Below, piece by piece: positions 10,237 to 18,660 of a stretch of DNA of 64,000 nucleotides. Both the position numbers and the translations under genes were made by a program. The number at the start of each line of letters is the position of its first letter. Positions within the stretch are counted from its first letter, which is position 1. The stretch is from Betaproteobacteria bacterium TMED82. Lineage in GTDB: Bacteria > Pseudomonadota > Gammaproteobacteria > Burkholderiales > Burkholderiaceae_A. The DNA is taken from positions 124,001-188,000 of the forward strand of contig NHEJ01000004.1 of the NCBI GenBank assembly GCA_002170395.1, given 5' to 3'. Under the pieces are notes generated by a model that saw nothing but the letters and a program-made list of their open reading frames with translations, ran no database searches and was not told the origin of the DNA.

Positions 10237-11256
10237 ATGAGATTTATAGGTTCTAAAAGATTGCTTCTTAAGAATATAGAGTATGTAATAAGTCAAAATA
10301 TTACAGAACATGAAAAATTAAATACTTTTTGTGATATTTTCTCAGGAACAACTATTGTTTCTCAATATTTTAAAAATAAATATAAAATAATCTCTAATGA
10401 TCTTTTATATTTTTCTTATTGTCTTCAAAAATCCTATGTAGAATTAAATCAAAAACCCAATTTTAAAAATTTAGATATGAGTTTGGAAGTAGAGGAATAT
10501 CTGAATAATCTTAGTTTTACACAAAAAGGTTTTATATTTAAAAATTATTCCCCGGGTGGAAAGGAAGATAGGAAATACTTATCAAAAGAAAATGCAACTA
10601 TTATCGATGGTTTAAGGGTTTGTTTTGAAAATTGGTTAAGCAAGAAGAAGATTAGTGATCTTGAATACTTTTATTTGGTGTCCTTAGTAATTGAAGCAAC
10701 TCCCTTTGTATCCAATATAGCAGGAACTTATGGCGCATATTTGAAGACATGGGACAAGAGAAGTTTTAAAAAAATTGAATTAAACCCCTTGAATATTATT
10801 GATAATAAAAAAAACAACAAAAGTTACAATGAAGATTGTAATAAGTTAATTAAAAAAATTGAGGGAGATATACTATATTTGGACCCGCCTTATAATAGCA
10901 GGCAATATTTGCCAAACTATCATTTGCTAGAAACAATTGCAAAATATGACGACCCAGTTATTAAAGGCAAAACTGGTATTAGAGAGTATAAAAATCAGAA
11001 ATCTGAATTTTACAACAAGTCTTTTGCTGAAGATGCTTTGGAAAGTCTGATTGAAAATGCAAAATTTAAATATATTGTTTTAAGTTATAACTCAGAAGGA
11101 ATTATCCCTGAAGCAAAATTAGAAAGATTAATGAGAAAATATTCAAAGAATGTTTTTAATAAATACAAAATTAATTATAGAAGATATAAGAAAGATAGAA
11201 AAACGAGTGATAAAGAAAAACTTTATGAACTCATTCATATAATAGACAAAGAATAA
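10237..11256 (+). CDS. DNA adenine methyltransferase, D12 class-like
   Basis: MRFIGSKRLLLKNI, FCDIFSGTTIVSQYF (FxGxG-like motif I), ILYLDPPYNSRQYLPNYHLLETIAKYD (motif IV DPPY). Confidence 0.85.
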   Translation: MRFIGSKRLLLKNIEYVISQNITEHEKLNTFCDIFSGTTIVSQYFKNKYKIISNDLLYFSYCLQKSYVELNQKPNFKNLDMSLEVEEYLNNLSFTQKGFIFKNYSPGGKEDRKYLSKENATIIDGLRVCFENWLSKKKISDLEYFYLVSLVIEATPFVSNIAGTYGAYLKTWDKRSFKKIELNPLNIIDNKKNNKSYNEDCNKLIKKIEGDILYLDPPYNSRQYLPNYHLLETIAKYDDPVIKGKTGIREYKNQKSEFYNKSFAEDALESLIENAKFKYIVLSYNSEGIIPEAKLERLMRKYSKNVFNKYKINYRRYKKDRKTSDKEKLYELIHIIDKE

Positions 11257-12383
11257 TGAACTTAATTGATAAAAAAAAACTTTGGGAAGTGTTAGAAGCA
11301 AAATTATCAAATAATGATATTGATGAAGTAAGTAATGAAATTCTTAGAAAAGTTAATGAACTAAAAAAGAGGAAAAAGAATAAAAAAAGAAGAGAACAAT
11401 TAGATCTACTTGCAAAGAAATATGATTTAAATATTCTTAGTAATGAACAAATTATCAAAATACCCAAGTGGATTAAAAAGGATTTGAAGAGTTGTAAAGT
11501 AGTAAGTAATTCGAAGAAAGTAATTTTAACTAAAAATGGGCAAAAATATCACCTTGATAACAAGTTAAATGATTTAGCAGGAAACGAGTGGAGTTATTTT
11601 TTAAGGTCTGTAATTAACACAAGGTATTTAACTTCTGGCGAAGAAGGATATGCACATCATATAAGAAAGATACATCCTTCACCAAAACCGCCACAATTGA
11701 TGAGAGATATAATTAAATTTTTTACTAAAGAAAATGAATATATTTTAGATTATTTTATGGGTGTTGGCGGAACATTGCTTGGAGCATCATTGTCGAGCAG
11801 AAATGCTTTAGGAATAGATTTAAGTTCTAAGTTTATTAGTGCGTATAAAAAAGCAAATAAGGAATTAAAGCTCAAAGAACAAACTACAATAAAAGGTGAT
11901 TGTATAGAAATACTTAAAAACAAAAGGTATATTGAGGACTATTTAAATAATAAAAAATTCTCATTAATTGCACTAGACCCTCCATACGGAGACATGATGA
12001 ATAGAGAGAAAACTGGAGAAACAATAAAAAAAGGGCAGTCAAAAGATGCAACACCATTTACAAAAAATAAAAAAGATCTTGGGAACATGAATTGGTTAGA
12101 ATTTAGAGAGAAATTCATTGAAACAATCAAGTATTCAATGCCTTACTTAAAGGACAAGGGACACTATGTTGTCTTTATTAAAGATCTACAACCAAAAAAA
12201 GGTAAAACTAATTTATTACATTCAGATCTGATTGAAGAAATTAATAAAATTGAATGTTTAAATTATATTGGTATGAAAATTTGGGCAGATGAGTCTATTA
12301 ATTTATATCCCTATGGATATCCTCATAGTTTTGTTTCTAATCAAATCCATCAATATATAATGTTTTTTAGAAAGAAAAGTTAA
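11256..12383 (+). CDS. Site-specific DNA methyltransferase (N4/N6 family)
   Basis: KIHPSPKPPQLMRDIIKFF, ILDYFMGVGGTLLGASLSSRNALGIDLS, LIALDPPYGDMM; TAATG overlap with the preceding gene. Confidence 0.87.
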   Translation: MNLIDKKKLWEVLEAKLSNNDIDEVSNEILRKVNELKKRKKNKKRREQLDLLAKKYDLNILSNEQIIKIPKWIKKDLKSCKVVSNSKKVILTKNGQKYHLDNKLNDLAGNEWSYFLRSVINTRYLTSGEEGYAHHIRKIHPSPKPPQLMRDIIKFFTKENEYILDYFMGVGGTLLGASLSSRNALGIDLSSKFISAYKKANKELKLKEQTTIKGDCIEILKNKRYIEDYLNNKKFSLIALDPPYGDMMNREKTGETIKKGQSKDATPFTKNKKDLGNMNWLEFREKFIETIKYSMPYLKDKGHYVVFIKDLQPKKGKTNLLHSDLIEEINKIECLNYIGMKIWADESINLYPYGYPHSFVSNQIHQYIMFFRKKS

Positions 12384-12417
12384 CTCTATTTTTAATAGAT
12401 TAAATTGTTTTCTTTAT

Positions 12418-13729
12418 CTATTTGAAATCTATTTTATCAATGTTAGTCTTTTCTCCACCATTTATAACTAAACTTCTTTTATATTTATATTCTGGATAAT
12501 GCTTACTTAGAAATTTTTTTTCAAATAGATCAAAATGTTTTATTTCATCTAAACCTTTATAAATTGCATTAAATTTTTTACCTTCGAATTGATAAATTAC
12601 TTTATTTTTATCATCTCTCATTACTAGATCTGGGATCTTACCCCCATCTGCTGAAAATTTTTTGTCAATTTTAATTTCATGATTATATTTATTATAAAAA
12701 TAACTTTTTTCACAACCTCCATGATTGTCGAATATTGTAACTAAGTTATTATTCTCAAAATAATGAAAAAGTATGGTTGCGACTTTCTCTTTATTTGTTT
12801 CAAATCCCCAATAATCAAAATTAAACTTTGAATTTGGTAATTTGCAATTGTCTAACTCAAATTTTATAAAATTTGCAAGATTAACAAATTTGTTTATACC
12901 AATTCTATCTTGTAGAACTTGGTAATTGATGACAATGATTTTTTTAGTCCAGCCTAAACCTCTTATTACCTTTGCAATTAAAGGTATTTGACCCATATTA
13001 GGATCGTGGCCAATCCTACCTGTATAGTTTTTGTTGTTATTATTTGGATTTGCTAAAAGTGCTGAGATTTTAATCGCATTTTTTTCTTTTAAAATTCTAA
13101 TTGGTGTATCGTTTTTTCTAGTATTAGTATCTGCTATTTGATATTTTATTTTTATAAATTCGTCTAATGATTGGAATTTCTTGAAATTTGAGCTATTTTT
13201 TCCCCAAAACTCAATTCCACACTCAAGATGATATAGGGATCTATTAATAAAATTTACAGATTGATGATCTTCGTCTGCTTGTTTGTGAGAAGAAACCTTA
13301 CAGGTTTAGTTAATGCCTTATATTTTTGAATATAATAATTTAGGGTATTAAATTTACTTGACCTTTGCCCCATTGCAGTATTACGGGAGTCATATGAGTT
13401 AGTTTTAGTCTCCTCTATCGCAAAAATACAATTTTTTAAAATCTGTTCAGGACAAGGTTCATCTTTTTGAAGAAAAACTAAAAAATCGACAAAACTAGAT
13501 TTGCTAGATATCAATTTAATATAAATATTTTTAATTTGATGTGAATTTACATCTGAGATTTGAAAGATATGTAGAAATTTATTGTTCTCAATTATTGGAT
13601 TAATTTTGAAATATTAATAACAATATTTAGGTTTTTATTATAACTTGATTCCTCTATGATTTTTTTAATTACTTTCTTTTTGGGTCTTTCCTCAATTAGA
13701 ATCCATAGATTATTATCAATGTTTTTCAT
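12418..13729 (-). pseudogene. Restriction-endonuclease-like gene in three frames (two -1 frameshifts)
   Basis: Three consecutive minus-strand frames: 13729-13592 (MKNIDNNLWILIEERPKKK...), 13613-13254 (...IFAIEETKTNSYDSRNTAMGQRSSKF...), 13305-12418 (...FWGKNSSN...GRIGHDPNMGQIPLIAKVIRGLGW...GGKIPDLVMRDDKNKVIYQFEGKKF); candidate PD-(D/E)xK motifs EETK or PDLV...FEGK; convergent to the methyltransferases. Confidence 0.7.
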
Positions 13730-14067
13730 AAAATAAATATAGCAAGTTCTTTAATATATTAAAACCGAAATTTTATTTTTTTCTATTATTAAAATGTTAA
13801 TCGCCGGATTTTTTTTGCACCATCTGTATTTGTTATAGTTAACAAAACAAATGGGGTTATTCACATATTAAAGAATTGTGGAATATCTAAATGGAAAAAA
13901 ATTGCTTTAGGTTTTGGGTTTAGTCAAGTCTATACATTACCTCTTTTTGGAGGTATTTTGTTTCTATTTAGACCTACTTCTTTTTGTTATCAAAATTGGT
14001 AAGAGTAAAGGTATAACTGTTAAACTAGGCAGAAGTGTGAAAAAAAAACTTTTGGGAAGTCAGATAA

Positions 14068-14114
14068 GGTCTCAGTTTAATGAAAGTAGACACCTTTACA
14101 CACTCAATGACTGT
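14068..14114 (+). repeat. Right-end unit R1 (ends in glmS-tail-like codons)
   Basis: 40/47 identical by eye to 14766-14812: kTCTCAGTTkAATGrAAGTrGAyACCTTTACACACTCwATGACTrT. Confidence 0.8.
14083..14098 (-). repeat. Right terminal inverted repeat of E1
   Basis: AAAGTAGACACCTTTA, reverse complement of 9758-9773. Confidence 0.8.
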
Positions 14115-14127
14115 AGAGTAGATAAAG
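14110..14127 (+). repeat. Right direct repeat (attR-like), second copy of the glmS tail
   Basis: ACTGTAGAGTAGATAAAG; reads T-V-E-stop as in glmS. Confidence 0.85.
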
Positions 14128-14381
14128 TTTCTACTAAACCCTATAAAAAAAATTATTTGTCAAAAAAAAATTTGAGGGTAATAGAGAGTGATTGAATGAG
14201 AAAAAATTGGTGATGATTTGTGAATTATCTTAATACTTCAAAATAAAAAAAAATTTACAAAAAGAAATATTGCTAGTGCAAAGAGTCAAGAAATAAAATC
14301 TATCACTCTCCTTTTGCTTAAAGCATTGGGTTCACTTTGAAAAAATAAATTATCATTAGAGTATAACTAAAAACCTTTTTC

Positions 14382-14490
14382 CCAGATTACTATATTAAAA
14401 TTGACGGGCCAAGGATAATTATCGAAGTTGAAAGAGGTCAACTACTCAGAATAATGGTGCGCTCAAAAATCTGTGGAAAGAAAATATTTG
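14382..14490 (+). pseudogene. Relic of a PD-(D/E)xK-like nuclease-family ORF
   Basis: PDYYIKIDGPRIIIEVERGQ, then after a frame change TTQNNGALKNLWKENI-stop; no intact ORF. Confidence 0.45.
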
Positions 14491-14765
14491 AGATAAAGCA
14501 AATGGCTTTATTTTATTTTTTACAGTAATCTTAGTGCAAAAAAATACGGAATTGTTAAAGAAAGACCTATCGAATAGTCTGTAAATCAACTTTCAACTTT
14601 TTTCGAAACAGAGGATCATACAGACGTTAAAAAACTAATAATAATTGGTTAGTTGTACTTTATGAGAAAAACACTTTGCAACAAGATATTTAAAACGGGC
14701 AAGATTGAAACTTAACCTGTTATGATAAGTAAAATAATAAGAAAAAGTTTATGTAACTCAAGTAG

Positions 14766-14812
14766 AGTCTCAGTTGAATGGAAGTGGATACCTTTACACA
14801 CTCTATGACTAT
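14766..14812 (+). repeat. Right-end unit R2, diverged copy of R1
   Basis: 40/47 identical to 14068-14114; followed by ATC GAA TAA so the end reads S-M-T-I-E-stop. Confidence 0.78.
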
Positions 14813-14938
14813 CGAATAAGTTGTTGCTTCTATTCAATAAAAATACCGTTTAAACCTACAAAACAAGTATTTCTGAAGGGCTGTAGTGCTGATCTTGCTA
14901 AATTTATCGGTTCAAATGTATTTAAGTGAATTTTTGAA

Positions 14939-15214
14939 ATGTCCATCTTAATCAAAAAACGAAATGATGATGTTTTCGAGGTCACTGTAGTAGACACCAT
15001 CACCACCACACATGCGGTGACGGTTACAAACATGAGTCTCACTGACCTTACTAAAAATAATATTACTAAAGCAGAATTGTTGGACTTTTCTTTCAAATTC
15101 CTTCTAGATAGAGAACCAAATACCTCAATTTTATCTTCGTTCGATATCAATGTAATATCGGAGTACTTCTCTGATTACAAAGATGAAGTAAGGCGATGGT
15201 GTAATGAGAGTTAG
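14939..15214 (+). CDS. Conserved-looking hypothetical protein (91 aa)
   Basis: Soluble acidic ORF FEVTVVDTITTTHAVTV...LLDFSFKFLLDREPNTSILSSFDINVISEYFSDYKDEVRRW; plausible composition, 4-codon overlap with the next frame. Confidence 0.65.
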   Translation: MSILIKKRNDDVFEVTVVDTITTTHAVTVTNMSLTDLTKNNITKAELLDFSFKFLLDREPNTSILSSFDINVISEYFSDYKDEVRRWCNES

Positions 15215-15393
15215 AACCAAAGAATGCCATATGTGTAATCACTCAAAGGAGGTGCTATATCGATGTAGATACCGAGATGTGAAGCGATTGGGTGTTTTTC
15301 TGTGGGAAGTGTCTGACGGACGTTAAATCGAGTTATGAAGGAACGTATCAATACGGTGGAACTTGGAAGAGTAAAAAGAAGAAACCTCTCTAA
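15204..15393 (+). pseudogene. Small 4-Cys zinc-ribbon-like protein with a single-base frameshift
   Basis: MRVRTKECHMCNHSKEVLYRCRYRDVKRLGVF / CGKCLTDVKSSYEGTYQYGGTWKSKKKKPL-stop; frames join if one T is removed from the TTTTT run near 15297-15301. Confidence 0.55.
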
Positions 15394-15490
15394 CTTGATC
15401 TTTTAGAACCAGAGTTGATTATAGAAGTATCTGCTTCAATAGCTTTGCACTCACCAATGTCGGTTCGATTAATTTGTTCGCCCAATTCTA

Positions 15491-15832
15491 TCATTTACGG
15501 ACCAGCGGTTCTATTTCTATCGTATGAGAGAGACTCTCTTGAGACTCTAAGAATAATATTTGCAACTTCGCCTGGTTCTTTAATATTGATCTAAGAGGGT
15601 GTGATAACGTTTCTAAATTTGTTTTTCCCGGAATCTTTCCGTCTTTACCTGAGAATTTATATTCCGAAACACCGTTTTTCATATCGATAATGAAACTATT
15701 TTTCCACTCAAGACCATCAAACTTATACTCGTATTCGAGACCGACATATTCAGCAGAAAAGCACCACTCAAAGCAGTTAAAAATAATATTGTCTTTATTT
15801 AACTTTTTATACTCGTACACTGCTCCTAACAA
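15491..15832 (-). CDS. Hypothetical protein (113 aa), possibly a fragment
   Basis: ORF only; no recognisable motif; upstream sequence on the same strand contains further broken frames. Confidence 0.4.
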   Translation of the reverse strand: MLGAVYEYKKLNKDNIIFNCFEWCFSAEYVGLEYEYKFDGLEWKNSFIIDMKNGVSEYKFSGKDGKIPGKTNLETLSHPLRSILKNQAKLQILFLESQESLSHTIEIEPLVRK

Positions 15833-15874
15833 TTTATTCTCATCTCTACCAATAAATTTTAGTAGTTTTTAAAA

Positions 15875-16109
15875 TTATTTAATCTGGAAAAAGTTAACCA
15901 AAGTCTTATGCGCCACCTCTATACTGGAATCAGACCAAACTGTTGGATGCTCTCGGTTCAGCAATACTTCCTTTATTAATCTCTTTTTCAAGATTGAATA
16001 ACCGTATAAGGATACCGTAAAATAGGTTTAAATGATGATAAAGTCCCGAAAAATTTTCAGCATCATCTTTTTTTTCAGTGACTTTTTCTGCAAAGTGGTT
16101 TTTTAATTC
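15875..16109 (-). pseudogene. Relic ORF in two frames
   Basis: ELKNHFAEKVTEKKDDAENFSGLYHHLNLFYGILIRLFNLEKEINKGSIAEP then, in another frame, NREHPTVWSDSSIEVAHKTLVNFFQIK-stop. Confidence 0.35.
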
Positions 16110-16471
16110 TATAACCGTCCAATTCGGTCACAATCTAAAAAATAGGTTCATGATCAAATTAAATCCCTTAAGAACTCTAGAATAAAATACAAACTAATTG
16201 AAAAACATCTCAACGCGTTTGAAGTTAAAACTTTTTGACGAAAAAAAAGGAGCGTAACAAAGTTTATTCTGTTCTGAAAATAAATGAGGAACAATTGAAC
16301 AGTTTAGATGTTGAAAGGCTAAGATCAGAAATTGACCATAGCAAACCGAAATTAATTTGGTTAAGAGAGGGACATTCTAAGTCGGATATAAAATAGGTGA
16401 ATAATTTAGAAAATTAATCAATTGACCTAATCTATCCATATAAATCTACCGAGGTAAAAAAAAATTTCTCC

Positions 16472-17737
16472 CTACCTCGTAGACAAATTACCGCTCTTTT
16501 CCTCAATTATATCTAAAGGTCTCCTTAGCCAAAACAGCATAAATATACCAGGTAAGGCAATTAAAAATGAGAGCATAAAAAAATAGGGCCAACCAAAATT
16601 GAAAGCTAACTCTCCTGCAAAAGGACCAATGAATACTCTCCCTACTGCCGCAAGGGCTGATAACAGTGCAAACTGCGTAGCCGTAAATCTTAAGTCACAA
16701 AGTATCATCAAAAGCGCTACAAAAGCAGCTGTTCCCATTCCACCAAATAAATTTTCGGCCACAATCACTAAAGCCATATCCCCAATACTCGGTTCTATTA
16801 CGGCCAACCAATAAAAGCCTAAATTGGTAACAGCTTGGAAAACACCAAAAACAAGGAGGCAGGGAAGTAACTTGAATTTTGACAGAACAAATCCTCCTAC
16901 CAACCCCCCTAATAAAAGTGATATGAGCCCAGCTCCTTTACTAACAGCTCCCACTTCTGCGGCAGTAAAACCAGCTCCTCTAATTAAGAATGCTGTTGAC
17001 AGAGAACTAGTAAAAGCATCTCCAAACTTATAAAAAATTATCGCTAGTAAGACTAAAACTGCGGCAGGCCGGCCAAAGAATTCCTTAAAGGGTTCCACCA
17101 CTGCCATATACAGACTGGTGGGACGCTCTGTGCTGGTTGGCTCGGGGGAGAAAATAGCGAGGATGGCTAGACCAAGAGTCAGAACTGCAAGTAATCGATA
17201 AACGCCCTGAAAGCCAAAGTAGAGATCTGCTAACATCAGCGCTAGGGCTCCAGACGTAAGCATTGCAATTCGATAGCCGATGACTGACCAAGCAGCCCCT
17301 AATCCCAAAATTGTTTTTGGTAAAGACTCGGCCCTCCAAGCATCGAAGACAACATCAAAACTAGCTGACAAGAAAGCTAATGTAATAGCTAATGCCGCGA
17401 TAAGCAAAACTCCGTCCTTTGATGGATTTATAAATGATAATAAAAAAAGCACCAAAGCCATGAGGAATTGAAAGACTACTAACCAACCTTTTCTCCGACT
17501 GAAGAAACTCAGGGGCACTACAAACCTATCAATGAGTGGTGCCCATAAAAATTTGTAAGTATAAGGCAAACCCACAAGACTTAACCAACCGATAACCCTA
17601 ATATCAACCTCTTCGATCACCAGCCACGCCTGCAGCGTGCCAGTACTCAATGCTAAAGGTAGTCCACTGGCAAACCCAAGAAGGGTAGTAAACCCTAAAA
17701 GATGTAGTTTTTGCTTGTAAGTTAAAATAAGATTCAT
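16472..17737 (-). CDS. MFS transporter, AmpG (muropeptide permease)-like
   Basis: FASGLPLALSTGTLQAWLVIEEVDIRVIGWLSLVGLPYTYKFLWAPLIDRF; 12-TM pattern; start likely MNLILTYKQK. Confidence 0.85.
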   Translation of the reverse strand: MNLILTYKQKLHLLGFTTLLGFASGLPLALSTGTLQAWLVIEEVDIRVIGWLSLVGLPYTYKFLWAPLIDRFVVPLSFFSRRKGWLVVFQFLMALVLFLLSFINPSKDGVLLIAALAITLAFLSASFDVVFDAWRAESLPKTILGLGAAWSVIGYRIAMLTSGALALMLADLYFGFQGVYRLLAVLTLGLAILAIFSPEPTSTERPTSLYMAVVEPFKEFFGRPAAVLVLLAIIFYKFGDAFTSSLSTAFLIRGAGFTAAEVGAVSKGAGLISLLLGGLVGGFVLSKFKLLPCLLVFGVFQAVTNLGFYWLAVIEPSIGDMALVIVAENLFGGMGTAAFVALLMILCDLRFTATQFALLSALAAVGRVFIGPFAGELAFNFGWPYFFMLSFLIALPGIFMLFWLRRPLDIIEEKSGNLSTR

Positions 17738-17778
17738 TAAAAATGATATTTTTAAAGATTGTTTTCGGAGAGTAACTT

Positions 17779-18660
17779 TTGCTATATACATCATACCCTG
17801 CTCGACCGGTTTTAGATCTGAGGATACTAGTTTTACCTATAACTTTTTCTGTAATTTTTTGTGCCGGTTGTACTTCCGTAAGTGACTCTAAGCAACTGAC
17901 GGGACCAGATAATGGGATTAGTGTAAGAGGGGCGTCTAATTTAAGATACATTGTGCCTGCAAAGGAATTAGAAATTGATGCAGCAAAAGAGTTTGAACGA
18001 ATCAAAAAATACGCGCAAGAAAAAAATGAACTAGCAGCGGAAAACGATTCTTCCTTAATAAGCCTTAAGTTAATAGCGGACGAATTACGACCTTTTGCAA
18101 ACCAATGGAATCCTGCGGCAGCTGCATGGAACTGGGAAGTTATTCTGATAAAAAATGAAGAAGTAAACGCTTTTTGTTATCCAGGAGGAAAAATTGTATT
18201 CTTCTCTGGAATCATAAAAAAGCTCAAACTCAACAGTGATGAAGTTGCTATTATTTTGGGCCACGAAATGGCTCATGCATTACGTGAGCATTCAAGGGCT
18301 AGGATCGCGAGAGCTCAGCTTTCTAATCTTGGTGCAGATATTCTTTCCCAAACTCTTGGATTGAGAAGAAGTGAAAGAAGAATATTGGGTTTTGGTAAGC
18401 AAATAATTGGTTTAAAATTTTCGAGGGCTGATGAGACAGATGCAGATTTAGTCGGACTTGATATTGCTGCAAGGGCAGGATTTAATCCTGAATCAAGTAT
18501 AACTCTCTGGCAAAAGATGAGGAAGTATAATAAAGTATCTCAGCCAGAATGGTTGTCAACCCATCCGACTGACTCAGACAGAATTGAAGACATAAGAAAG
18601 AGTTTATTTGCGGTCATGCCGATCTATAAAAAAGCTTTAGAGAAAAAAATGGAGCTTTGA
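17779..18660 (+). CDS. M48-family metallopeptidase, probable lipoprotein
   Basis: FCAGC lipobox-like; FCYPGGKIVFFSG; ILGHEMAHALREHSR (HExxH); ADETDADLVGLDIAARAGFNP. Confidence 0.87.
   Translation: MLYTSYPARPVLDLRILVLPITFSVIFCAGCTSVSDSKQLTGPDNGISVRGASNLRYIVPAKELEIDAAKEFERIKKYAQEKNELAAENDSSLISLKLIADELRPFANQWNPAAAAWNWEVILIKNEEVNAFCYPGGKIVFFSGIIKKLKLNSDEVAIILGHEMAHALREHSRARIARAQLSNLGADILSQTLGLRRSERRILGFGKQIIGLKFSRADETDADLVGLDIAARAGFNPESSITLWQKMRKYNKVSQPEWLSTHPTDSDRIEDIRKSLFAVMPIYKKALEKKMEL

Larger units (their letters stand above)
9745..14127. mobile_element. Putative glmS-3'-end-inserted element (E1) with a restriction-modification cargo
   Basis: 18-bp perfect direct repeats ACTGTAGAGTAGATAAAG at 9745-9762 and 14110-14127; 16-bp perfect inverted repeats at 9758-9773 and 14083-14098; cargo of methyltransferases and endonuclease. 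Confidence 0.72.

Noticed and set aside
12418-13729. Programmed ribosomal frameshifting in the endonuclease-like gene
   Set aside because: Two separate shifts with no clear slippery heptamer or downstream structure by eye; decay or indel error is simpler.
13914-14195. 93-aa plus-strand ORF in the track
   Set aside because: It reads straight through the element right end, the glmS-tail repeat and the next left end; composition not protein-like, so treated as chance.
14830-15150. 106-aa minus-strand ORF
   Set aside because: Antisense to the more credible 91-aa ORF at 14939-15214 and runs over the R2 tail region.
9757-16471. Classical Tn7/Tn7-like transposon at attTn7
   Set aside because: The location downstream of glmS is suggestive, but no tnsABCD/tniQ-like genes are present, the insertion is at the stop codon rather than ~25 bp downstream, and glmS codons are duplicated.
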